From Acipenser ruthenus (lineage: Eukaryota > Chordata > Actinopteri > Acipenseriformes > Acipenseridae), in contig NC_081198.1 in the NCBI RefSeq assembly GCF_902713425.1, positions 5,278,992 through 5,342,991 of the forward strand: a stretch of DNA of 64,000 nucleotides, read 5' to 3'. Positions 1-12,100 of the stretch are shown in pieces. Under the pieces are notes generated by a model. It made no database searches. It was not told the origin of the DNA and saw only the letters and a program-made list of their open reading frames with translations. Both the position numbers and the translations under genes were made by a program. The stretch's first letter is position 1, and each line of letters begins with the position of its first letter.

Positions 1-1985
1 TGTACTCCACAAATTAAGATTCCGGTTGTACTCCACTAATACTGCAGTATTGAGTTATACACAAACAAATATTTTTGTATTATTGTATTATTTCAAACAG
101 GCATTGCGAACAACATTGAGAACCTAAAAGGTCTTTGTGGCTTTTTCTGACTCATGAAAAGATGTGTCATTCTTCCTGGGCAACGCAATAACACAGGATG
201 TGAAGACACATCTGTTAGCATTCTGAAATATAAACAAAATAGTTAACCATGCTAATGGCATTTTGCTTCTGCACTTGCAATGCTGCATTTCCAAATGCTC
301 GATAAAATCAGTTCCTTTTCAAATTGGGGATCAACCTGCAATACAAACAGCAAGCAAACTAGGGTGTGGCTTCAATATGAATAACTGCAGCACTATACTG
401 TGTTATTACAAGACACGTTTATTAAAATTCAATCTGTTAAGAGTTTGACCTCTCCTCCATGAAAACTAATGTTATACAGATTTACTGACTGAAAAGGAAG
501 AAAAGCAAGCGAAATGCCCACATGAATGAATGTGTTTCTAACACTAACACACAACGTAACTATTAAGTCCACTTTGTTTTGTGATGTGTTTAGCTCTTTA
601 ATCCATGTAGTCCTGACTAGAGGGAAACTGCATTGTTGTGAGCCAGAGTTTTAACCCACTGATACATGCTTGCCTGCTGGATCTGTAGGTCAGGAGTTCA
701 CGAGTAGCCTCTGTTTGTCAAATTTATAATCCCCGGGAGGTGAAAGTGTGATTATAGAAACAATTGATATGCTTCCTGTGGCATAAATATGGGCAAAGGA
801 CAGCTTTGTTAAGGGTGCCAGTTTATGGTTTACAAACATTTGCAAAAGCTGAACACACATTTCTGTCTACTGTGCTGGACTGAAGCACATTCTCCCTCAA
901 AAGGGAACATAAAAGTTTGAGTTGTGTTCTCTTTTTTCCCACACACAGTGCTTTCCTCTAGTGCTGCATGGCTGTTCTCATGATATGTATGCATGTTGCG
1001 TGCAGAGAAGAAGCTGTTTTAGATGTGGTTCACTAAAAACAGATATTCTAGTGTAGGCACAAATGGCTTGAGGTACAGTATATACTAACTGAAATACTTA
1101 TGACCTATAAACCACATTGCACTTCTCCTTAACACTGTCTGAACAGAAGTCATTTTGTGTGAATTCATTGCTTATGAAAGATGAGGGACAATCACATTGG
1201 ATACAGTCAAATACAGTCTTGGCAGGATCCCTCAATCCTGCCCTGCTGTCCAGTTCTGGGTCTTCATAAGTCTGCAAAACTCCTCGAGACTAAAAAGGCA
1301 ATGAGGGAGTAGGGAATTATCCTGCTGTGCCACCTAGGCCCCAAGCGTCTGACTCAATAAAGAAAGAAAAGAAACAAGCTGGGGCTGGCTTCACATGTGC
1401 ATAAAACCAAGGTGTGTGTATCTGCTAACATGTTAAGGCTTTGTAAACTCCACTAAGGTACTGTGCCCTTGTAACTGTAGTACTTCAAATACTGGGTAAG
1501 CCTATCCCTCTGTTTAAAAAAAAACAAACAGGTTTCATCATCTGCGGTCTGGCTTGTCAATTGCACAAAAAAATCAAGAAGTATTTTGCAGTTGTATGCC
1601 AGCTGCTAAAAATGAATTAACCCCTTCCATACCCCCTTGCCTACTCTATTAAACAAGCTCTATATATTGCTGCACAGCAACTAGAATAACAGTTCACTTT
1701 TAACTGTTGGAGCAAAGGCTAAATTAGTGTAGTGTGAGTGAAGAAGGCACTGTTATCACTGTTGTGACGAGTTTGTTTTGCTGGGAAGATCTTCTGTTGT
1801 ATTGTTTGAGAAGAGGTGGAGGGTTCTATGGATGGAACCAGTCATGTGAATCATAAGAAGAAGAACTGTGTTTAGATAATGCAGGATTGTTCTTTACGTT
1901 CTACGCTAGGGTCAACTCACCTTAAATAACCATATGTAAATGGCAAACACATGTGACCGCAGCTACAATTTAAGGATATTTTAGG
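1..1985. other. Intergenic, no gene recognised
   Basis: AT-rich sequence with only short chance reading frames. No splice-supported exon, RNA gene or clear mobile element was recognised. A stretch near 640-720 looks weakly like the head of a tRNA-derived repeat but lacks clear A and B boxes. Confidence 0.5.
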
Positions 1986-1989
1986 GACT

Positions 1990-2990
1990 GGTCAAAGAAA
2001 GGGGTTCTACTCAAGGTTTTACTTGGTGCCAAAAAAGGATGGCAGCCTTCGCTCCATCCTAGATCTGAGACACCTCAACGGGTTCTTGAGGAAGAGGAGA
2101 TTCCAGATGGTCACACATCGCCACATCCTCCAGTCTGTCCGGCCGGGTGACTGGTTTACAACAGTGGACCTGAAGGATGCGTATTTTCACGTTCCTATCC
2201 ATCCGCTTCGCCTTTCAGGGGAGCGTCTTCGAGTTCTCCGTGCTGCCATTCAGCCTCTCCTTAGCCCCCCGCACATTTTCAAAGTGCGTGGATGCCATCC
2301 TAGCCAAGGATCAGGGTGATGAATTACCTGGACGACTGGCTGATTTGTTCCCAGTCCCAGGAAGGAGCAGTGGCCCACACAGCGATTGTGACGGACCATC
2401 TGTCGAGGCTGGGTCTCATCCTCAACGATGCAAAAAGTCAATTAACACCCATGCAGAGTATGGTCTATTTGGGTCTCCGGCTGGATTCCCTTACAATGTG
2501 AGCCTACCTGTCAGACGACAGGGTAGCTGCTATTCGCAACTGCCTGGCCCTGTTTCAACCAGGGTCCACAGTGCACTTAGTGTTGTGCCAGAAACTACTG
2601 GGTCTGATGGCCGCAGCATCCTCAGCAATCCAACTGGGGTTGCTTCACATGCAACCGCTTCAAGCGTGGCTCAATGTCTTTCCGCTACACCCTAAGTGCG
2701 ACAGACACCGTTAGCGAGATGTCCCTCAGATGCTGTCCCAAAAGTATCATTGGCGGTATCTTTGAATTGAAGGAACAATCGGTTAGGGATGTTCCTAACC
2801 GACCTTGTGAGGTCGCATCACTCGCATTCACGGGTTCAATGCAAGAGACCTCGTGAGGCGGACCGAGGACGTCACTCCGCGGAGGGGCCTATAGGCAGCT
2901 TTGATATAAAATGCTCAGCGAATACCTGACAAGCAGCCATAGCCCAAAAGGTCATCTTCTCTTTCAGGGAACCTGCGTTACATCGGTAAC
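1990..2990 (+). mobile_element. Broken DIRS-like retrotransposon fossil (reverse transcriptase part)
   Basis: Conceptual translation of roughly 2,020-2,700 resembles the reverse transcriptase of DIRS-type (tyrosine-recombinase) retrotransposons: a VPKKDGSLR-like start, an ILDLRHLN-like block, a TVDLKDAYFHVPI block and a YLDDWLICS catalytic block. The adjoining 2,700-2,990 is GC-richer than its surroundings and looks like terminal or untranslated sequence of the same or a related element, though that link is inferred. No gag or recombinase part was recognised. The copy is clearly broken, with several breaks, and is a fossil. Its age is probably moderate, since the protein motifs are still readable. 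Confidence 0.7.
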
Positions 2991-5550
2991 CTATTGTTAT
3001 ATGTCCCAAACGTAGGTGGGGCTGCCTGTTGTAACCAGTATATTGGCCTTTGCCTGGTCGGTGTACATGCTATTTGGAAATAAAACAGTGCAGATTCCAT
3101 AATTGTAAATAAACTATTATAAAAAGAGGTCTAGACTCTAAACGCATCCTGTGAAATATCATGCAATGGGTTGGCAAACAGATGCTAAAATGCACCCCTC
3201 TGTAATTTAGTGTGGATTATTATACTTGTAGCCGGTGGATGTTCAAATCCAAATTATGTATTCCAAACGTTGATTCATTTAGACTTTTTGTAAGATTCTG
3301 GGGGTAGGCATTTTTGAGAAACCAAGTTTTTAATGATTTTTTGCAGAAAAAAAAGCCATACTGTAGTCTAGTCTCTACTGTACGGTTCCAATACAATAGC
3401 AGTAGTTACTAATACTTTATCATGTAACAGTTCCTCGTGGAATTAGTATTATAAAACGTTGCTGCTTTTAAAAATACAAGAAACACGTTCATTTCCTGGT
3501 TTGCAGGCCAATCAAAGTCTCGTGAACACGCCTGCTGGTCTCGTAGTGTGGGGTGTGGACTTTCATTGCAGAACCTGGATTTACGCGCAGCATCCATATC
3601 TGCTTCTTCACTGATCTTTCTAGCGCTCATCCAACACCAACTAACATACCAGTAAGTAAGTACAGTTACTCAGCCAAGGCAGATGCACAATGGTGCATTC
3701 GGTTGCAAAGATTTCTTTTATTGCAGTATTTGCTAAAAAAAAAATTGTATTTGTTCGTCTTAAAATGACATTTGAAATCTTCCAAAATTTAAACATAACA
3801 TGGGTAAAATAACAAGATGTATAAACTGCCAAAATTGTGTGTGTGTATATATATATATAATTGCAGCAGCTTCACATATAAGTAAAATTATTTTTTTTTC
3901 TTTCAAAAAGTTTCCAATTACGTTTTTTACATTAATCCAGCTGTGGGGGCGATTGCTTCCTCCGCAGCAGAAAACTTGCTGCCAGGCAAGAAACGCAGCG
4001 ATCACTGTCTCTGGTTACATACGGTGTTTAAACTTCTCAAATTTCTGCTGTTTTGTGTTGCATTTAAAGGGACTGTGTTTCCCTTGTTGTTTACAAAGCT
4101 CTCCCTTGGGAGTGAGCACACTTTATGAAGGAAACAGACTGTTAAGCAGTACAAATTGCACTTTTTTTTTTTTTTTACCAATGCAGATCAACAAATAACT
4201 TTCATCTGAATTAGAATGCAAATGTATTTTTGTCACGCACCCAGCGAGTATAATATAATAGTCAAATAAAAGACGGCAGGTTTTGTACTTGCGTGCGCCT
4301 TTATAAATGACTTTGAAAAATAGAATACTGAGTCACAGGGTTATTAGTTATTAAAGTTGTGAAGTTGGTCTGTATTGCTTTGCTTATTACTAATAATTGT
4401 CTGCTACCATTTTTGTAAATAGAAAATCAGTGGAAAGCAGCCTGTATGCATCGTCTCCGCCAGTCGCTTTTTATGAGCTATTTTTATTTTCTTTATTAAC
4501 AACGGTATGTTTAAATAAGAATAGTGTTATGAATGACTGTGTACTTTTACCACAGCATGTAGAACTGACTTATGCATTTTGGTTTATTGAACTCATTCTA
4601 CTAATTTTGCGTGGGTGGTGGGGTTTGAAGCATTACTTTAGTTAGTCTAAATATGTTTAAATTCAGTAAAACAGAAGCCCCGCCCTGGGATTCATGTCTG
4701 GTAGATATTCTGCTTCCTCTTTGCTTTGTCTTTGTTCCCTAGGATTAGGGTGTGATCATATTAGGAGATAGGAAAGCGGGCCATTGGTCTTCAAATAAGA
4801 TGGATACAAACAACTAGATGAATTATGTAGGAGTAGAGGAGAGAGGTTTCTCAGGCCATGGCCTCTAATGGAAGATAACTTCCATCAATAAAGCAGTTTT
4901 GAAGTGCTCCACCACAACCTAAAAGGACATTCTTGTCTAGCTTTGAAGCAGTGGATGGAAAAACAACAATACATTGATTCAGTGATTCCATTGTCATTAA
5001 GCACTGCTTTAGACTAGTGAACCCATTCATAGTTTGTAGCTTACATCCTGGTCACTTCTGTTAATGCAGAACCAAATCGCCTGCTCTACATCAGCTGTGC
5101 CTCACTCTAGCCAGTTACATTGTTCATCACCTTTCATGAGTATAATATGTACACACAAAAAATGTCAACTTCAATAATGAAAAAAAAAAAATCAGATTAC
5201 TGAACATCATACAGAACATCATAGTAGTACATCAGGACAATAACATCTGTAACATGTAGTTATAAGCGCAGTGTGTTGTTCCAGTCCATCTGTTAATACA
5301 ATTTGCCTGCCACCACAGGTGTTTGTCACACATCCGCAGCAGAGTGAAGCTGTCCAAAAGAAATTCACACTTTTGTGTGCTTGCCTTTATTAACAACTAT
5401 GAAGTCATAGTAGAGTGCATACACTATAGCTCATTGTATGCACAGTAAAGCACACAGAAGTAATATAAAGCATGAAATTGCTGCTATTCTTTGCAAAATA
5501 ATTACAGTATTCAGTCATGCAAGGAGAACTGTAAATAACCACAATCAGAA
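2991..5550. other. Intergenic, no gene recognised
   Basis: AT-rich DNA with homopolymer runs and a short TG/TA microsatellite near 3,837-3,860. Overlapping short frames on both strands show no recognisable domain and are taken as chance. Confidence 0.5.
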
Positions 5551-5788
5551 ATTATTATTATTATTATTTATTTCTTAGCTGACACCCTTATCCAGGGCGA
5601 CTTACAGTTGTTACAAGATATCACATTATTTTTACATACAATTACCCATTTATACAGTTGGGTTTTTACTGGAGCAATCTAGGTAAAGTACCTTGCTCAA
5701 GGGTACAGCAGCAGTATCCCCACCGGGATTTGAACCCACGACCCTCCGGTCAAGAGTCCAGAGCCCTAACCACTACTCCACACTGCTG
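5551..5788 (-). repeat. tRNA-derived SINE with L2-like tail
   Basis: Read on the - strand, the element starts with a tRNA-like head (B box in TTCAAATCCC-type context at about 5,725-5,735), passes through a central body and ends in a tail like GTCGCCCTGGATAAGGGTGTC followed by an (AAT)n microsatellite at 5,551-5,568. The same family occurs on the + strand at 58,652-58,915. The tail resembles the 3' end of L2-type LINEs, which is usual for SINEs moved by such LINEs. Confidence 0.85.
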
Positions 5789-6341
5789 ATAATAAGAAAC
5801 TATAAAGTAGCTTCTACAGCTAGCTTAATGACAGTGCTACAAGATTTAGTAAAAATATTGTAACCAAAGTATGTCTCTGAAGAGATGTTTATCTGCTACA
5901 AACAGATGAAAGACACACTCAGAAGCCTGGGCTTCATTAGATCTATTTTACGCTCCTGGCCTCTTGGGTCTTTGCTCTTACTACATAACTGTGGTTTTTC
6001 ATTTGAGAAGCAAACTTTAGGCCACCTGTATTTATCGGAGCGTTTTCAGGAAGCTGCAATTTCCCCAACACCTGTGATTAAAGTTTTACATCTTCTTTTA
6101 TTATAATGCTGTGTTATTGTTAAAGTATTTGTTGACTTATTTTATTGTTAAAGAAATACCCCTTTTCTTTTGTTGCAAGAGGTATGCACTGTGCTTTAGT
6201 AACACTTCCTGTATGAGTTTTATGGTTCCATTAATTAGTTGTTACCTATATTAACCAGGAACAAGGCTCTGTGCTTTGTGTTTTAGTCAAGCTTTGCTTT
6301 GTAAAATAAATGTTTTTGATTGAAACTCTGCATTGCTCAAT

Positions 6342-6389
<48 letters not shown>
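6342..6389. repeat. Poly(A) run followed by (TA)n microsatellite
   Basis: About 17 A residues lead straight into about 15 TA units. The sequence just before carries AATAAA-type signals, so the run may be the tail of a retrocopied transcript (see findings). Confidence 0.85.
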
Positions 6390-6390
<1 letters not shown>

Positions 6391-7370
6391 GTTTGTCTTT
6401 AGACCTATTACCAGGTATGAAATATGGTAAAATATGGTAAATATATTATGGGTGAGAAGATACACTGAGTTCACGATATGATAGGTATCAGGATACTATA
6501 CATATCACGATACATGGTTTTATTTTTAATTAAGAAATTTATGACATTCTACAAGTATTACTTTCTCTAAAGGCCTGTTAATTATTAAAATATTTAATCC
6601 TGAAGAAAATTAGTGAATAATATTTTATCTGGCTTCCAATTGCAAAGGATTGGGCTATATCTTTAACACCCATGCTCCAAATACAGGATAACATACTCAA
6701 ACAAAACACAAGTTTTATAAATCTGTAGACTCCTAAATGAAACTGTCCTAGTAAAAAAAAAAAAAGTTTAAATATCTTCAGCGTTATACAAGTCCTATCC
6801 TGAACCGACTGTTGGCAGACAGTTTCATTAAATTTACCCTTTAGGACCAAGCATTTTTCAGTAGGATGCTCCCCGAGGACAAGGTTGTTTTTTTTTTGGC
6901 TGTTGTTGACTCTATTCCTATAAAAATCACTAACAATCTATTTTTTCAGTAGCATCTTGGTATTGGTTTTTTTTCAGAACACTGGGGAACATTCTAAAGT
7001 ACACACAACATACAAACTTTTCGCATTTTTTTTCAATATGATATTTCTTTTTTCTTAAACGTTAAATATTTTTGTATTATGTATTCTGCTTGGAGATATG
7101 TGTATAAAAAACGTGTTATTCTATGACCCAAGGGACCTTGATACTTCCAGAACATTTTTTTGAAAAATCTTGATGTTTGGGCCAATTAAGACGTTGTTTA
7201 TCTTGAGTGATTGCATTACTTCTCAGGGTCTTTATAAGCAACAATGGACACTTCCCTTTTTTCTCAAAATAAATATTTATAAGCATATGCTTACATCCAC
7301 TAGTTTCTTGATATTTAGAAAGGTTGCAAAAAACATATATGTATTAAAATACGAGACAAAATAAATGTTG
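6390..7370. other. Intergenic, no gene recognised
   Basis: AT-rich spacer. A direct imperfect repeat AAATATGGTAA occurs twice near 6,420-6,440. Nothing else was supported. Confidence 0.5.
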
Positions 7371-7374
7371 TGAT

Positions 7375-7990
7375 GTATGCGGACAGCTCCTGGAGAGGAG
7401 CTCCACTGCCCAGTTCACTGCTCCAGGAATGTGCGTCGCCCGTAGGGACAGCAAGTTCCTCTGAGCCCATGTCAATAGCCCGAAGGCCATGCGATGCAAC
7501 CCCGGGGACCGTAGGCCACCCTGGTGGTTGACATACACAAGCACTGTCGTGTTGTCCATCCGGATCAACATGCTTACCGCTCAGCACTGGGAGAATGTGG
7601 TGGAGAGCACAGGATACCGCTTGCAACTCCAGCATATTTATGTGCAGGGATGTCCAGCGGTCCGGCCAGGATCTGCGTACTCCTCTGCCTTCCCAGACCG
7701 TCCTCTTGCGTCAGCTGAGACGCCTCTTCCCATCCACCCTGAACTCCCCTGGGGGAGGGGGGGTATGGCAATTGGGGCTGCATTGGGGCCTAGACAAGGG
7801 CCTGGACCGCCGGCGCCTGTTTAGCCAAGAGCTTTAGGACCTGGGCCATCTGGGCCTTGAGGTCCATAATGTCCCTTGCCTTCTTGGAACGCTTCACCCT
7901 TCTCGCTTGCAGAGATGGTGAGCGACTGTGGGGGGCCTGCACATTGGGGATGCCGAGCAGGGGGTCCTGGGACAGGTCATGGAGGAGGAA
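7375..7990 (-). mobile_element. Broken DIRS-like retrotransposon fossil (RNase H part and probable gag remnant)
   Basis: The - strand translation of about 7,345-7,571 contains IRMDNTTVLVYVNHQGG and SLRATHIPGAVNWAVELLSR, the RNase H signature of DIRS-type retrotransposons. About 7,700-7,990 in the same orientation resembles the low-complexity, Gln/Ala/Leu-rich N-terminal region of such elements. It is the same broad family as the fossil near 2,000 but in the opposite orientation and a different part of the element, so it is a separate insertion. It is broken, with several breaks and large missing parts. Confidence 0.65.
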
Positions 7991-8089
7991 TCTGTTCCAT
8001 GGACTGGCTAGCCAAATTTCCTTTCTGGTTTCTCCATGTTTTTGGTTTCTCTGTATGTCATGAATTAATCTGCTTATTTGCTGTTTTAC

Positions 8090-8279
8090 CCCTTATAAAA
8101 GTTTTCCATAGTAAAAGCATAGCAAAGTATAGTAAAGCACAGTGAATGCATAGTAAAGCATAGACACGCATTGGAAATCCCAGAGTGGTATGATAAAGCA
8201 TAGTAAAAAAAAAACATACATAACTATGATAAATGCATAGGGAAAACTGCAAAATTACCGTAGAAAACTTTTACAAGGG
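8090..8279. mobile_element. Short MITE with 17-bp terminal inverted repeats
   Basis: The left end CCCTTATAAAAGTTTTC is matched by its reverse complement with one change at the right end (GAAAACTTTTACAAGGG). The 190-bp interior has no coding potential and is built from repeats of a GCATAGTAAAGCATAG-like unit. This structure is typical of a non-autonomous DNA transposon. No target duplication was clear, so the superfamily is left open. Confidence 0.65.
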
Positions 8280-8578
8280 ACAGCCTACAATGTGAGTCAT
8301 TGCATGGAGAAACACAAAACATGATATTGGCAAAGACAATTGTCAATAAGGAAAAATGATTTAACACTTCAACAGTACCTCCCTTACTGTACAACCACAC
8401 CTAAAACGTTCAATGTGTTTTATATTTCATTGTTGCCACTCATGTGATAGTGAATGACTCATGAGAATAACATTTAAACAATAACAATGCCATGTTTAAA
8501 TGACTCTTTCCGTTAAACCATTCCTAAGCTCTGTAAAATAAAAACAACCAGCCTTTCAAAACGCTTCACAAACAGATG

Positions 8579-8586
8579 TATAAATA
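8579..8586 (+). promoter_or_regulatory. Possible TATA box of the gelsolin-family gene
   Basis: The string TATAAATA lies about 540 bp upstream of the coding start at 9,122. The first coding exon begins with a splice acceptor at 9,117-9,118, so an upstream non-coding exon must exist; transcription starting near 8,610 with a donor such as the GTACCT near 8,741 would fit. This is inference from position and motif only. Confidence 0.25.
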
Positions 8587-9121
8587 CTGTGGGCTGAAAT
8601 TGTGGTTACATTTCAACACTACGTTTTTCAAGAGCCTAGGAGCATTATAGAAGTATTCCCTGTGGTCTGCAACCACCAGCCAGATTGCATGCGATGGATG
8701 AGCATACAGCTTGGAAAATGCCAGAATGCTAACTCGAAAAGGTACCTAGGGGCAGGTCACATGATGCAACCACAGACCAGCAGCAAACATTTAACTTTGC
8801 ATAGCTAGCAGCTCAAAAATAAGAAGTTATGCATGAAAGAAATGCCTGGCAGTGCACAATCAGGCTGAGCTAGGCCTCAGGAAGCCCTTGAGTTTAATTA
8901 TAGGCAAGTCAAATGTCTTTAGTGTCTGTGTGTGTCTGAGCCAAAATAAAAACATGACATGATATGTATACATAACTTGTTTTACTTTTTGCTAACGGAA
9001 ACAAAACTGTAGTCTGCCAGCATGCAATACTTGTGGAAAAAGTGAGGCCTTTCATATTGTAACAAGCACTATACCTCAATAAATGTGCACCCTCTTCAAT
9101 AAATACATTCTTTCACAGACA

Positions 9122-12100
9122 ATGGTGGCCCACAAAGAATTCCAAAATGCCGGGAAGCAACCTGGACTGCAGATCTGGAGAATCGAGAACATGGACTTGA
9201 AGCCTGTTCCCAAGAATCTCTATGGAAACTTCTTTACCGGAGATGCTTATATATTGCTGCATACTACCCAAGCTCCTTCTTATAAACTCCACATGTGGCT
9301 TGGTAAGCAAGGCATTCCTGTTTAAACAAAATTGAAGTGTGTGGGTTAGTGCACAGCTTTTTGTTTTCTGTAAAGATGCAGTGAAGTCTGGGTGGCTAGA
9401 ATGTGTTTAACCTGTGGAGTCCAAGAGTTTAAACCCAGTGAAATAAAGAACAAATGTACCCCCCCCCCCCAGTTAATCTGAATTGAGAGTAAATGTATAG
9501 GAGGCTTGTAGGAAAGATGTTCTTTTAAAAAGATAATTAGAACTTTTTTTCTAAGAATAAATGAGAGCTTGAAAAACAACCACAAAACTCCTAGATTTCT
9601 GGGCCAGATATTTGGAAGGAACACTTGCCTAAAAAAAGATGATGATCTGCCGAGTACTGCTATGATATATCAATAAAGACAACCAAAAGGAAAAAGGTAT
9701 ATTATTTCATTTGGCAACCAGGAAAAATAACTTTGCTTAACATGTGCATGGTGGAGCCGAGCAAGTACTGTATTATGAGACGTATTCCCTTTTAGCCTAT
9801 CAGGAGAGACCTGGGTAAAACAAAAGAGAAAACTAATAAATACAGAGCACACTAATTCCCAAATCTGTATCTTGGTACTGTATTGTTCTGAGTATTGTAT
9901 ATAGATGTAAGGCTGCTTGACCACATGAAACATCTGTTTGCAGGAGAGGAATGCTCTCAGGATGAAAGTGGTGCTGCTGCCATTTTTGCTACTCAGCTGG
10001 ATGATTACCTGGGAGGGAAGCCAGTGCAGTGTCGTGAGGTTCAGAACTATGAATCTCTCAGCTTTGTTGGTTATTTCAAATCTGGCATCAAGTATCAGGT
10101 AATTCAGAACAGGCAATAGCATTAGATGGATTTGGTCAGTGCCATTAATCATTTGGATGCTCAAGAACTATATGGATCAAACTTTATTCTTCACCTATAA
10201 GCCTAGAAACAACTTAAAAAATACCCATTAGTTTAATGTTATTACTCTAAAATTTGAATTCTAACATAGGAGGTCAGTGAAAGCAGAATGTAGAATTCTG
10301 AATAGTGAAGCTGTGTTTAGAAAAACTATGCAGATTTCAGTAAAAAATGACATGCTAGCAGGCCACTGCTGAAGTACAGGCTGTTCCAGCTACCCATCTG
10401 TGTTGCATTAAAATGGCAAAAAATGAGTTTCACTAAGCTGCTTCAGAAAAGAGAAAACATTGGAATTCTTTAAAGTAACTCGGACTGGAACTGGGGGCAG
10501 TCCCAAGTGTCTGGAGTTAAACTAGGACAGCTTAACTTTTTAGATTTTTACCAATTTCATTTTCAGAATTCTGCTTTCCCTTTTACAAAAATAAACTGAT
10601 CATATTAAATCTAAATCAGCGTTCCAACGTTTTTGTGTGGCTTTGCCATGTGAATCATCTGAACTGTTTACACAGAGACTCCAGACTGGGGTTTCAGTTT
10701 TAGTTTAGAATTATTTTCGATGACAAATAACTTATCACTACCAAGTAGTTTTATAATGTCCTAACTCCATTGTTCTCTATCTTTATCCATCTGCTACTCT
10801 TTGAATGTCTGTTGATCCTCTTACCGTTCTATTGCAGAAAGGTGGCGTTGCCTCAGGATTCCAGCATGTTGTCACCAATGAGATGAATGCGAAGCGTCTG
10901 CTGCATGTTAAAGGGAGAATAACCATCAGAGCCACTGAGGTTGAGATGAGCTGGAAGAGCTTCAACAAAGGAGACTGCTTCATTATTGATCTTGGGAAAG
11001 TAAGTCCAATATTTCAAACATGTGAATAAATTAACAAAGATATGAGATGCTCTCAGCAAGAGAAGTGTGCGATCAATGTATTTAGATGGTGTATAAAATC
11101 ATACTGTTGATGGGATAATCACACGTGGGCGTACTCAGTTTCTATGGATGCCATTAGCAGTGATGTATTGCATATTCTTTCTCAGAACATCTACCAGTGG
11201 TGTGGAAGTGAGTGCAACAGGTATGAACGTCTGAAGGCTTCTGAAGTTGCCATAGGTATCCGTGACAACGAACGGAATGGGCGTGGCAAGATTTCAATGT
11301 TGGAGGAAGGTGGTGAACCACAAGAAGTCATTAGTGTAAGTGTAAATCAGCATCTGTCAACATCTACACAATCGCCCCTTCCTGTAACAGGAGGATCGGC
11401 TTACCTGAAACTTGCAACATGGCACTTTGTGATGGTGTTTATTTGTGATATGAATGCTTGTTCAATTAGACCACTAGAGATGAATTCCCGTGTGCCCTTC
11501 AATCTGTTAACCTTTTAGGATGGAGCTGTTAGGCTTTCTATACAAAATGTTGAAGTAGAAATTAAACAGTGATATTATAGGTTTTATTATCTTTTGCATT
11601 TCTTATAAGATAAATTGTTCAACTGTTACCCACCGATACTGTAATCGTTGCTGTTTGCTAAAGGAGAAACGCTTTGTTCTAAATATCATCTTTTTGTTTT
11701 TTAGGTGCTGGGTCCAAAACCTGAAATTGCACCAGCAACTCCCGATTCTAAAGTGGTTGAGACTGCCAACAGAAACAAAGCCAGCCTTTGGATGGTAATT
11801 AAATTAAACACATCTCTTGATAGACAGAGACAGTTTTCATGTCACCAGTTAGTGTAATGAATACTATATAGCATCATTATTTTTGGTAAATTATTTTTAG
11901 GACAATACAAATTCTAGTTCCTACCAGAAGTCATATACAGTTTACGCTAACAATAAGAATAATAAAAACTTGACAAGAGCTTTGTGACCTTCTGTAGTAA
12001 ATTGTGTTTGCAAACAGCCTCAAAAGCCAATGTCTCCATACTGTACGTGTTGGCATCTTCATTGGAATCTGGCATCCTATTGTTTGTTTTTTAGTAACAT

